DNA from: an uncultured Fenollaria sp.
Lineage (GTDB): Bacteria; Bacillota; Clostridia; Tissierellales; Peptoniphilaceae
Length of the DNA stretch: 49,592 nt
Assembly: GCF_946221515.1 (NCBI RefSeq)
Contig: NZ_CAMJVK010000006.1
Location: 1 to 49,592, forward strand
Reading direction: 5' to 3'
The notes under the pieces are model-generated. The model did not search any database. It saw nothing but the letters and a program-made list of their open reading frames with translations, and was not told the origin of the DNA. Positions 15,871 to 23,566 of the stretch are shown here, piece after piece. A program made the position numbers and the translations under genes. Every line of letters starts with the position of its first letter. The stretch's first letter is position 1.

Positions 15871-15993
15871 TTTTTTGCTATAAATTTGCGCCTGAAGCTT
15901 GTTCGTTTTTCGACAATACTCGAGTACTATCTGTACACTCCGTTTGTCTCAAAACTCCACATCGCTTCATCCATCAAATTTCTTAGCAAAAAT
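15871..15993 (+). repeat. Structured repeat, family A copy 2 (in the antiporter leader)
   Basis: The arms are TTTTTTGCTA..AATTTG and CAAATTT..TAGCAAAAA; the core includes TTGCGCCTGAAGC, CTCGAGTACT, TGTACACTCCG and CTCCACATCGC. Unlike most copies it is antisense to the nearest transcript, lying between the fluoride riboswitch and the antiporter start codon. Confidence 0.7.
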
Positions 15994-16043
15994 ATTTTCT
16001 TGTTGCAATAATTATTCTTTTTATTTTAATCTTCTAAAAGCCA

Positions 16044-16125
16044 CAAAAAAAGCTGCTGCTCCTGTAAAAACAGAAGTCATCAGCTTATAGCGGTTTCATT
16101 TCGTGGGAGAACTTCATTCCCATGT
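16044..16125 (-). ncRNA. Fluoride riboswitch (crcB motif) with expression-platform terminator
   Basis: Read on the minus strand: GGGAATGAAGTTCTCCC, then AAACCGCTATAAGCTGATGA and CTTCTG. This fits the crcB consensus, in which the GAAGT of the first hairpin pairs with ACTTC of the GCUGAUGACUUCU block and AACCGC...GCUGAUGA is conserved. The aptamer end AAGCTGATGACTTCTG can alternatively pair with CAGGAGCAGCAGCTT, followed by seven T, forming a terminator. Fluoride binding should hold the pseudoknot and prevent termination, turning on the downstream antiporter gene. Confidence 0.85.
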
Positions 16126-16140
16126 ATTTATTATATAATT

Positions 16141-16169
16141 ATTTTAATTAATTTTATAGATTTTGTCAA
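16141..16169 (-). promoter_or_regulatory. Promoter of the fluoride riboswitch transcript
   Basis: On the minus strand TTGACA (16164-16169) and TAAAAT (16141-16146) are 17 bases apart, placing the transcript start a few bases before the aptamer. Confidence 0.6.
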
Positions 16170-16222
16170 GTGCTTTTAAATAATTTATTTAATTATTCAT
16201 ACCAATGAACATGATCAAACTA

Positions 16223-16277
16223 AAGTTCTTTGATAGAATAGATGGATGGGACAAGTTCCAGGCTCAATTCAAAGAAC
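16223..16277 (-). repeat. Deleted copy of the family A repeat (copy 3)
   Basis: The complementary arms GTTCTTTGA and TCAAAGAAC enclose only GATGGATGGGACAAGTTCC and AGGCTCAATT, the two ends of the family A core joined with the middle missing. The arms are kept although most of the core is lost. Confidence 0.55.
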
Positions 16278-16328
16278 CTCGCTTATCTAATTATTCTGTG
16301 GGTCAAATCAAAAATTTACACCGAATAA

Positions 16329-16492
16329 ATTTTGCGAATAGAAGAAGAACCCCGCCCATAACTGGGCGTGAACCTTTGCGCTATGATGGATAAGGCGAAG
16401 TACAGCGAGCGACCGACTGAGGTGTACGTACAGGTACTCCGCAAGGAGGAAGCGAGCGAAACAAGCCTTAGGCGCAATTCGAGCGCAAAATT
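16329..16492 (-). repeat. Structured repeat, family A copy 4, with hairpin module H
   Basis: The arms ATTTTGCG and CGCAAAAT enclose a hairpin module (GAAGAACC, stem CGCCC/GGGCG, GAACCTTTGCGCTATG) and an A core with GGTGTACGTACAGGTACTCC. It lies immediately downstream of the HesB-like selenoprotein gene and its arm overlaps that gene's stop codon. Confidence 0.65.
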
Positions 16493-16766
16493 AGTCAACG
16501 TAGACTTGAAAGCCCTTAGCCAACGGGTTCGTCGAATAATCAATCGTAAATTTTTCAATATAATCCATATTCTTGTTCACGCAAACCTTAAAACCATCAA
16601 CGTCCATGATTATGTCGTTTTCATCTGACTTATCCAAAGTCACGCCATAGATGGCGCCCCTTCAGGAGTAGTTTAAAACCCTTATACGTAGGGCCTTGTC
16701 TGTATTTTCCTTAACGCCAAGCTCGTTAAGTCTTGCAGCTGCTTTATTTTTTATTTCTATTTTCAT
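16491..16766 (-). CDS. HesB-like selenoprotein (in-frame TGA at codon 35)
   Basis: This 91-codon frame is broken only by TGA at 16662-16664. Before it reads MKIEIKNKAAARLNELGVKE and NTDKALRIRVLNYS; after it RGAIYGVTLDKSDENDIIMD and VDGFKVCVNKNMDYIEKFTI and DYSTNPLAKGFQVYVD, then TAA. Both halves are continuous HesB/IscA-like sequence and the TGA falls where the family has its first conserved cysteine. HesB-like selenoproteins are a known bacterial family, so selenocysteine is the best reading. The bases after the TGA can form a hairpin (CGCC, ATCTAT loop, GGCG, with a lower AAG/CTT stem), as a bacterial SECIS should. The upstream GGCGGGTGATGAT is a modest ribosome site. A simple nonsense mutation is the alternative. 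Routine gene callers will miss it. Confidence 0.75.
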
Positions 16767-16899
16767 ATCATCACCCGCCTATATATACCCAAAGCTATAA
16801 AATTTATCTATACTTTCAATGTTTTTATAAAGATTTATGAATGATATTGCCATTATAATGGAAAAACGTACTACTAAAGTATGAATTTTAAAAAAGTAC

Positions 16900-16928
16900 T
16901 TGACAAAATCGATTTAGCATGCTATACT
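16900..16928 (+). promoter_or_regulatory. Promoter of the large non-coding RNA
   Basis: Consensus TTGACA (16900-16905) and TATACT (16923-16928) separated by exactly 17 bases. No ORF with a ribosome site follows. Confidence 0.75.
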
Positions 16929-16934
16929 ATAACC

Positions 16935-17478
16935 AAGATAGATGGATAACATCTATTGAAAAAGAAAATTAGCTCCATCCCTTGACTTTATATAGATACG
17001 AAGCTAAATATTTTAGCAAGGAATGAATGACTTAATTTTTACTATTTGAGAACGATAGGTGGATCAAAGGTAAATAAAGTCTAAATTAGATGAACCTCAA
17101 GCGGCGATGGCTGCAAGAGTGCTTGTTTAATCATATTCTCTTAATTCTTATATAAGAAGAATAAGATATTTATTAGTGGAGGTAATTTAGAAATAAAATT
17201 TAATATTTATGACGATGGTAGATGACATGTGTAAGAAAGTCACGACTATGAAAAGACATTCATTTATCTCTGTAAAAGGAGAATTATTTATCTTTTCAAG
17301 GTGAAAATTAAACAATGAAGGGCATATGGATGAATCTACAAAGGAAGATCGCTAAGAAAGGATGTATAAGATGTTCTTTTGAAGCACACGAACGAAAGGA
17401 AGTTGTTAAAGCGATGATTGAACCTAAAGGAAATCGTCAAGGGATGGATAGCTAGTGTTTTGATACAATAGCTATTTT
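16935..17478 (+). ncRNA. Large structured non-coding RNA, about 540 nt, class unassigned
   Basis: This region has a consensus promoter, no convincing ORF, and ends in a terminator hairpin (ATAGCTA at 17448-17454, pairing with TAGCTAT, then TTTTT). A long-range helix closes it: CCATCCCTTGAC at 16975-16986 is perfectly complementary to GTCAAGGGATGG at 17436-17447. A 5' hairpin (ATAGATG, GATAA loop, CATCTAT) precedes the closing helix. Internal helices include CAAGC/GCTTG around GCGGC-GATG-GCTGC (17097-17125) and a long hairpin near 17133-17170. It is not tmRNA, RNase P, 6S or SRP RNA by their conserved motifs. Size and architecture recall large RNAs such as ROOL, OLE or GOLLD, but I cannot confirm any of them. 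Confidence 0.6.
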
Positions 17479-17483
17479 TATTT

Positions 17484-17655
17484 GCTAATTCTTATCAGAA
17501 TCGCGCCTAAGGCTCGCGCGCTTTGCTTCCTCCCTCAACGTACCATTTAGTACGATGTCGGTCGGTCGCTCGTTATGCTGCGCCTTATCCATCGTAGCGT
17601 AAAGGTTCTCTTTTATTTATAAAAGAGGTTCTTCTTCTGCTGAAAGAATTTATTT
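17484..17655 (+). repeat. Structured repeat, family A copy 5, with hairpin module H
   Basis: The arms are AATTCTTATCAG and CTG..TGAAAGAATT. The core includes CGCGCCTAAGGCTCG, CAACGTACCATTTAGTACGA and GGTCGGTCGCTCG, followed by AAAGGTTC, a long hairpin (CTCTTTTAT/ATAAAAGAG) and GGTTCTTCTTC. It follows the terminator of the large RNA in the same direction. Confidence 0.65.
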
Positions 17656-17694
17656 ATGTAGATGCTATCTTTTTTAAATTTTAGCTTTTTGCTC

Positions 17695-17866
17695 AAACGC
17701 CAATCTCAGCATAGCGCAAAGGTTTTAGGACTTATAGTCCTAAGTTCTTCAAATATTTTTGTTTACGCTACGCTTGCCTCGTCAGTCCACATCGCCCAAT
17801 CATCTCGATGCAAAGCAGCAAGGTTCACGGCCATTCATGGACGGGGTCTGCATTGATATGATAAGA
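17695..17866 (+). repeat. Composite of two H hairpins and a partial family A core (copy 6)
   Basis: GCGCAAAGGTT is followed by the hairpin TTAGGACTTATAGTCCTAA and GTTCTTC. Then comes the 3' half of the A core (CTTGCCTCGTCAGTCCACAT) and a second degenerate hairpin (GCAAGGTTC, stem near CGGCCATTCATGGACGG). No gene is visible in this stretch. Confidence 0.5.
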
Positions 17867-17894
17867 AATTTGTGAAAATTATTGATTTAGACAT

Positions 17895-17931
17895 AAAACA
17901 AGGACAGAGAAAAGTAAAATCTCTGTCCTTT
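17895..17931 (-). terminator. Terminator of the first SLH protein gene
   Basis: The arms AAGGACAGAGA and TCTCTGTCCTT pair perfectly around a 9-base loop, with a T-rich tract (TTGTTTT) after it on the minus strand. It begins about 35 bases after the stop codon. Confidence 0.75.
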
Positions 17932-17967
17932 GTTATTATCAGTGTTAAATTATTTGATATAGTATAA

Positions 17968-20900
17968 TTATTTAACTTCGTTAATATCCTTTATTAATAG
18001 CCAATCTTCTTCTAACCTCTTCATTAAATCTTCTTTATATCTTCTTACATACTCATGAGTATTAGTTGCTTCAACCATATCATTCCATCCCCAGAAGCTT
18101 TCGTCAAGATCTGTGAATCTCTTTATCATTTGTGGGTTTTTGCATTTTAGTAGTGATAAATTGTCATATTTTCTTTCGAAAATCTTGTTCAAGATAACTG
18201 CTGCTTCGGCTCTTGTGATATTGGCGTCTGGTCTGAATAGTCCGTCTGGGTAGCCTGTGATTCTCTTTGCTTGATACTCGCTGCCGATGACTCTTTCTGC
18301 CCAGTGACCTGGAACGTCTGCAAATGGTGCAACGCCATATGGCTTGTTATCGATTGTAGATATCATTTGTGTGAACTCTGCTCTAGTTATAGGAGCGTTT
18401 GGTCTAAAGCGTCCGTCTGGGTAGCCCTTCATTATGCCTCTAAATACTACTGCATTGATGGCTTTGTTGTACCAAGAGCTTTCTGTATCTGTGAATTGTG
18501 GCTTAGCTGCTGAACCTATAGCTTCGATATTTAATAGTCTTGCTAGCATTGCTGCTGCTTCGGCTCTTGTGATGGATCCGTTTGGTCTAACGCTTCCATC
18601 AGGGTAACCAAAGATGTATGTTTTGTGATCGTCGCCTTTTATTTCTTCTGGTTCTTCTTCTCTTTCTATTTCTGCTCTCTTCCATATTGCATATAAAGTA
18701 GTATCTGTGTATATTCTATCGCCTGGCTTTACTTCGTCAAGATGTTTTCTATCGTAGCTCCAGCCTCTAAAGATATATCCTCTTCTTCTTGGGATATATA
18801 GATGCGGCTCGATTAAGTCGCCTACTTCTACTTCGATATTAGTGATCTTGCCGGAACGATGGTTTTCGTCAAGAGTTAAGATTACTGTGCTTGGTGCTGG
18901 TGCATCCCAAATTGCGTATAAATATAGATTGCCCTTTAATGTGACATCATCACCTGCTTGGTAGATAGGTCCTTTTCCATCTGGCTCAGTACTCCAGCCA
19001 AGAAATTTTTTACTTCCGTTAGAAATGTTTGTATCTTTTAGTTCTTTTATTTTTACAGTATGATTTATTATAAAATCATCGTCGTCATAAGGTGTTTCGC
19101 ACTCGTTAACATAGAAAAGCTTTCCTTGTCCGCCATTTGGATCGTATACTGTAGAAGTCACTTTATTGATATAGTTTATATCGAAATTATTTAATAAGCT
19201 GTCAACATGCTTATAATCTCCACCATCTTTAACTACAATTCTTTTTGGTCTTGAATGAGTTTTGTGCGTGAAGTTTTTATAGTCTCCATAATTTTCTGGT
19301 GGATTGTAGTAACCATAGCCTGCTGTGTTGCCACTAAATTTAACGTTGTCTTTTATTATAAGCCTATTATTCTTATTTGCAAGTTCTTGGTCATCATAAT
19401 TTTCTAGAACATATATAGCTCCACCTAAGCTGTCTGCTTTATTATTTGTTATTTCTCCTCCATCTATAGTTACTTTATCATTAGCATCTAATTCTAAATA
19501 TAGAGCTCCCCCTTTGTACTCACCAAAAATTGTAATTGCAGATCCATCGCTTCTTATACGCTCAATCGCTCTATTGTTAGAAATTTTAGTATTTTGAATA
19601 AGATTGTTGTTAGTAGACCCACTATTAAAATAACATATTCCAGCTCCATTTGCTGCCTCATTATTTAAAATAGAAGAGTTTTTAATTTCAAGTTCAACGC
19701 CATCACTAGCAATAGCTCCGAGTAATCCGCCTATATTTCCAATAAATTTGCTATTATCAATTTGTAGCCTACAGTCTCTGTCATATTCATCTACAATATA
19801 TATAGCTCCTGAATTTATAGCTTCTTTGCCTCCATTGTTTTCAAATATACAATTATCAATATCTGCCCATCCTTTAACACATATAGCGCTATTATAGCTT
19901 CCGTTTGCCCTACAGTTCTTTATACTAGTTTTTTTAAGCACTATATCTCCATTGTGCATATAGATAGCACAACCATCGCAATCCTGTATAAAACTATCAT
20001 TTATTGTCAAATCTTTATTATTATATTTTTTCCCATTATTTATATTACTATCTGCAAAAACTATGACTGCTTTAGAAGAGCCGCATTTGTTAATAAGAGT
20101 TTTGTTTAATATACTTACTTGGCTAGCTTGTGAATATATTGCTCCAGCTTCATCACCAGTACAGTTACTTATCCTTGATTGCTTCTCTATTGAGTTAAGA
20201 TTATTGTCAAAACCTCTATAATCTGTTATAGTCGAATTTATAGGTCCTTCTAAACACATTGCTCCACCTTCATTTCCAGAGCAATTATCTATAGTGCATC
20301 CTTCAAGATATAATGTGCCTTTAACTTCTACTCTCTCTTCTTTATCGTCTACAAAATCGCCTTCCATTGCTCTGAAAGCTAAGGCTCCTCCTCCAATGTT
20401 AGCATTACATTTATTAAAATTACAATCTTGTAATAAATATGGACCAGCAGATAATTCTTCTTTGTTCACTTCTATATAGAACGCTCCACCATGATAATAA
20501 GCTTCTGAATTGCTCACATTAACACTCTTAGCTTCTATAGCTGTGTTAACAAGTGATATAGCGGATCCTCCAAGGTCTTTATAATCGAAACTTTTACTAT
20601 CATCTTGAGTTTTCATATTGTTAAAATCGCAATCGCTTATTTTTAAACTTGAATTACGAGTCGCAGCTGTATTATCGGATAAAATACCTGCATACTTAGC
20701 TGAGCCATCAAAGTTTAAATTCTTAATATTTATGTTTCCATCAATGATATTTATGAACCTATCCCCTTGCTCACCGCCGTCTGCTCCTGTAATTTTATGA
20801 CCATTACCTTCAATAGTGATATTACCATTTAGATTTATAGTCTTTAATTCGCTTCCTTCAAAAGGAATTTCTAAATCACTAAACATTTTTATTGTGTATG

Positions 20901-21102
20901 ATTCATTTTTGTCAAATGGATCCTCATTTATATAGTTTACAAATTCCTCTGCATTATCTAGACTTTTAATCGGAGAATCATTTCCTTCTTTATAAACTAT
21001 ATAGCCTTTCTCTCCTTCTGCAAAACTCACTTCACTTAAAGAAGCGGCTAATGATATCATCATTGTTAAGCAAAGAATTATTGCGAATAATTTCTTTTTC
21101 AT
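17968..21102 (-). CDS. SLH-anchored surface protein with a parallel beta-helix region
   Basis: 1044 residues. Order: signal peptide (1-29, ending SEVSFAEG); a long repetitive region (about 60-640) with recurring short motifs of the type INNSGGAIYI and N-N-A-G-GA, typical of right-handed beta-helix proteins; two InlB-type beta-grasp repeats (FLGWSTEPDGKGPIYQAGDD and GYIFRGWSYDRKHLDEVKPG, each ending LYAIW); then three SLH domains (IFGYPDGSVRPNGSITRAEA, GYPDGRFRPNAPITRAEF, GYPDGLFRPDANITRAEA) and an unusual basic/acidic end. SLH domains bind pyruvylated cell-wall polymer, so the helix is displayed on the surface. From about residue 740 onward it is almost identical to the paralogue at 40603-43266, while the helix regions differ. 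Confidence 0.88.
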   Translation of the reverse strand: MKKKLFAIILCLTMMISLAASLSEVSFAEGEKGYIVYKEGNDSPIKSLDNAEEFVNYINEDPFDKNESYTIKMFSDLEIPFEGSELKTINLNGNITIEGNGHKITGADGGEQGDRFINIIDGNINIKNLNFDGSAKYAGILSDNTAATRNSSLKISDCDFNNMKTQDDSKSFDYKDLGGSAISLVNTAIEAKSVNVSNSEAYYHGGAFYIEVNKEELSAGPYLLQDCNFNKCNANIGGGALAFRAMEGDFVDDKEERVEVKGTLYLEGCTIDNCSGNEGGAMCLEGPINSTITDYRGFDNNLNSIEKQSRISNCTGDEAGAIYSQASQVSILNKTLINKCGSSKAVIVFADSNINNGKKYNNKDLTINDSFIQDCDGCAIYMHNGDIVLKKTSIKNCRANGSYNSAICVKGWADIDNCIFENNGGKEAINSGAIYIVDEYDRDCRLQIDNSKFIGNIGGLLGAIASDGVELEIKNSSILNNEAANGAGICYFNSGSTNNNLIQNTKISNNRAIERIRSDGSAITIFGEYKGGALYLELDANDKVTIDGGEITNNKADSLGGAIYVLENYDDQELANKNNRLIIKDNVKFSGNTAGYGYYNPPENYGDYKNFTHKTHSRPKRIVVKDGGDYKHVDSLLNNFDINYINKVTSTVYDPNGGQGKLFYVNECETPYDDDDFIINHTVKIKELKDTNISNGSKKFLGWSTEPDGKGPIYQAGDDVTLKGNLYLYAIWDAPAPSTVILTLDENHRSGKITNIEVEVGDLIEPHLYIPRRRGYIFRGWSYDRKHLDEVKPGDRIYTDTTLYAIWKRAEIEREEEPEEIKGDDHKTYIFGYPDGSVRPNGSITRAEAAAMLARLLNIEAIGSAAKPQFTDTESSWYNKAINAVVFRGIMKGYPDGRFRPNAPITRAEFTQMISTIDNKPYGVAPFADVPGHWAERVIGSEYQAKRITGYPDGLFRPDANITRAEAAVILNKIFERKYDNLSLLKCKNPQMIKRFTDLDESFWGWNDMVEATNTHEYVRRYKEDLMKRLEEDWLLIKDINEVK

Positions 21103-21253
21103 AATTGCACTTCCTTTTCTATAAATTTCACTTTATTTTGATATATGGATAGACTTCCATAATTATCTTCATTATAGCACCCCCCTAGAATAATCAAGCT
21201 TTGCACGATTTTGTAACACGTTTGTAACAATAATTTATTTTCTTTGCGTGGCA

Positions 21254-21279
21254 TAAAAAAAGAAGGCACAATGCCTTCT
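21254..21279 (-). terminator. Terminator of the wal-rlmH operon
   Basis: AGAAGGCA and TGCCTTCT form a perfect stem with a 3-base loop and seven T on the minus strand. It lies about 170 bases beyond the rlmH stop, after a family A repeat. Confidence 0.75.
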
Positions 21280-21325
21280 CATAAAATAATTTAATTAACT
21301 TTGCAAATCATCGAGCCAACACAAA

Positions 21326-21449
21326 CAAATTCTGTAGTCAAAATTGATGAATGGGACGAAGTGGACTGACGAAGCAAGCGGAGTGTACAAATGTACTCGA
21401 GCATTGCTAAGGAAGGAACAAGTTCCAGTCGCAATTTTGATAAGAATTC
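21326..21449 (-). repeat. Structured 3'-UTR repeat, family A copy 7
   Basis: Arms AATTCT..TCAAAATTG and CAATTTTGA..AGAATT; the core includes GGGACGAAGTGGACTGACG, GAGTGTACAAATGTACTC, GAGCATTGC and GGAACAAGTTCC. It fills the space between the rlmH stop codon and the operon terminator, the arm ending one base before the stop triplet. Confidence 0.75.
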
Positions 21450-21450
21450 T

Positions 21451-21933
21451 TTACTTATGATATGCTTCGTTGTTAATAATCTTAAATGCTCTGAATATTT
21501 GTTCCATCAGCACCACTCTCATCAGTTTATGATTCATGGTCATTCTACCGAAGCTTAGCTTTAAGTCTGCCTTATCTGAGACTTTCTTATTAAATCCATT
21601 GGACCCGCCTATAATCAAGGTGATCTTGGAGTAACCATCGACGCCTGCGCTTTTAATCGCGTCTGCGAATTCTTCGCTCGTTAGAAGCTTTCCTCCTATT
21701 TCCAAAGTGATGACGAAGCTCTCTTCATCAAGCTTCGTAAGTATTTCTTCTGACTCTTCATCCACTATCTTTTCGAGCTCGGCGTCTGAGAGCTTATCGG
21801 GCTTATCTCTATCTTTGAGTTCTATAATATTAAGCGAGGCGAAGCGTGAGATGCGTTTCTTGTACTCGTCTATGGCCTCGTTTAAGTACTTTTCCTTGAT
21901 TTTACCAAGTACTATGAGATCTATCTTTAGCAT
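21451..21933 (-). CDS. rlmH: 23S rRNA (pseudouridine1915-N3)-methyltransferase
   Basis: 160 residues, full length for this SPOUT-family enzyme. The C-terminal knot is complete: ITLIIGGSNGFNKKVSDKAD, then LKLSFGRMTMNHKLMRVVLM and EQIFRAFKIINNEAYHK. The N-terminus MLKIDLIVLGKIKEKYLNEA is also typical. It methylates pseudouridine 1915 in helix 69 of 23S rRNA. It is the last gene of the wal operon, as in many Firmicutes, with only a few bases between it and walJ. Confidence 0.95.
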   Translation of the reverse strand: MLKIDLIVLGKIKEKYLNEAIDEYKKRISRFASLNIIELKDRDKPDKLSDAELEKIVDEESEEILTKLDEESFVITLEIGGKLLTSEEFADAIKSAGVDGYSKITLIIGGSNGFNKKVSDKADLKLSFGRMTMNHKLMRVVLMEQIFRAFKIINNEAYHK

Positions 21934-22728
21934 CTAATCCACCTCATATACAAGTGTTCTTTTTAGTCTGTGTGTGACTCTTAGCCTAAAGTCGTCGGCT
22001 CTTCGTCCTGACTGAATGAGTTCTTTATAAACTGTCATGTAAGCGAGTTTCTCTGTGTTGTTCTCGTGCGATAGGTGCGCTAGAAAAACTAATTCATTCT
22101 TGTCTTTGAGTGACTTTTTAATCAGGTCTGCGGCCTGCATATTAGAAAGGTGGCCTTCTTCTGAACGCACTCTTCTCTTTAGGTAGTAGCTATATGGGCC
22201 CTTCTCAAGCATCTCCTCGTCATGATTGCTCTCGATGTAGTAGATGTCGGAGTCCTTAATCGCATCCGCTATATCACCATCCACAAGTCCAGTATCTGTC
22301 AGTATGCTGAGCTTTTTGTTCCCCGCGTATATGGCAAGGCCAACTGGGTCGTAGGCATCGTGATAAACCTTAAACGGCTTTATCACTAGATCCTTCACTT
22401 CAAAAGCACCGTCAAAGATATGAACGCAGTGCTCTTTAACTGAGCCGATGCGTGGCAGCGACGCGAGGTAGGTCTTTTCATTGGCATATAGTTTTGCGCC
22501 GTACTTCCTCGAGAGTATTCCTGCGCCTTGAACGTGGTCTCTGTGCTCATGCGTTAATATAACTGCGTCCAGGTCCTTAATGTCTGTCCCTATATCCTTG
22601 AGTGCATTTTCTGTTGTCACGCCATTGAGCCCCGCATCTATCAAGACTTTGGTGTCTTTGTACTCAATGTAGTTTGCGTTTCCGCAGCTACCAGAGCTCA
22701 ATGAGCAAAATTTTAATATGTCTTTCAT
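21934..22728 (-). CDS. walJ: WalJ/YycJ, metallo-beta-lactamase-fold hydrolase
   Basis: 264 residues. The metal-binding motif LTHEHRDHVQG lies near residue 60, with further ligands in VYHDAYDPVG, LTDTGLVDG and ESNHDEEML, and a downstream LAHLSHENN. The N-terminal FCSLSSGSCGNANYIEYKDT is diagnostic for YycJ. The protein belongs to the exonuclease-like branch of the fold and is linked with the WalRK system and replication/division coordination. It sits between yycI and rlmH, as usual. Confidence 0.92.
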   Translation of the reverse strand: MKDILKFCSLSSGSCGNANYIEYKDTKVLIDAGLNGVTTENALKDIGTDIKDLDAVILTHEHRDHVQGAGILSRKYGAKLYANEKTYLASLPRIGSVKEHCVHIFDGAFEVKDLVIKPFKVYHDAYDPVGLAIYAGNKKLSILTDTGLVDGDIADAIKDSDIYYIESNHDEEMLEKGPYSYYLKRRVRSEEGHLSNMQAADLIKKSLKDKNELVFLAHLSHENNTEKLAYMTVYKELIQSGRRADDFRLRVTHRLKRTLVYEVD

Positions 22729-22741
22729 ATATTTCCCTTCG

Positions 22742-23566
22742 TTATAATATCATCTTGTAACCGTCTGAGAAAGTGATTCTCCAGTGCGGTTTGGCTCTAA
22801 GCCTTGTAATCTTAAGTTCCTCTGCTTGGTCCATGGTAACTTGGTCTAGGTAGTAGCAAAGCTCGACTCTGTCTATGGTCTTGCCCTTTACTTCGGGCTT
22901 ATCGATTATCGAAAGTATCTTGTCCTTCACATCATCTAAGGTAAAGACTTCGTCCTCCGTGTTGATGTATTCAAGGCACATTGCGTCGACTCTCCTCACG
23001 CCTCTTTTGTCAATGGTGAAGTTTATAAAGCTATTCTCCAGGTAGATGTCATCGTGCTTTACCGCGTAATGCACTTGGTAGCTCCCTTCGTCCATGTAGG
23101 CGCCGTCAAAGACCATGCCTCTGATTAAAATTTCCTTCTCTTTCAAAAATTCGTTCGCTAGCTCTATCGCCTTGTCCATGTCGAGACTCGGGTACTTAAC
23201 TTCCTCAGAAGCATCCATGTAACTAAATAGCGTTCCTTGCGATAGCGAGACGCTTTCCTCGCCCTTAGTCAGTATCTTTAAATCGTAGCGGTCGTCAAGC
23301 TCCGCCTCGCCATTAAAAAAGTTCTCGTTAATTTTCTCAAGATCGAAGTCGTAGTACTTAAGTATATAGCCCTTGTACTCGCCACCTGTCTTGAGCTCTT
23401 TTTCGTCTATATCTATATCTTGCGCTTTAAGTATCTCAATCGCATCATTTTTGCTAATGGATAGGCTGTCATCGTCCTTAGTTTTTTTCATATACATAGT
23501 TAATAGAACGACGTCTATAATCAAAAAGCATACTAGGAGTATGGATTTAGCTTTGTTCCAGTTCAT
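22742..23566 (-). CDS. yycI: YycI family regulator of WalK
   Basis: 274 residues: a single N-terminal membrane helix (MNWNKAKSILLVCFLIIDVV) followed by an extracellular domain. The N-terminal MNWNKAKSILLVCFLIIDVV is family-typical, and the domain ends FSDGYKMIL. In Bacillus, YycI and YycH form a membrane complex that restrains the WalK kinase. The start overlaps the end of yycH by 20 bases, indicating coupling. The weak conservation elsewhere is usual for this family. Confidence 0.82.
   Translation of the reverse strand: MNWNKAKSILLVCFLIIDVVLLTMYMKKTKDDDSLSISKNDAIEILKAQDIDIDEKELKTGGEYKGYILKYYDFDLEKINENFFNGEAELDDRYDLKILTKGEESVSLSQGTLFSYMDASEEVKYPSLDMDKAIELANEFLKEKEILIRGMVFDGAYMDEGSYQVHYAVKHDDIYLENSFINFTIDKRGVRRVDAMCLEYINTEDEVFTLDDVKDKILSIIDKPEVKGKTIDRVELCYYLDQVTMDQAEELKITRLRAKPHWRITFSDGYKMIL

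Noticed and set aside
16205..16628. Overlapping 60-86-codon frames on both strands.
   Set aside because: They run through the family A repeats and antisense to the HesB-like gene, lack ribosome sites and show no domain pattern.
16935..17478. tmRNA, RNase P RNA or a T-box leader as identity of the large RNA.
   Set aside because: No tRNA-like ends with CCA, no RNase P GAGGAAAGTCC-type block, no T-box TGG-containing core before a synthetase gene.
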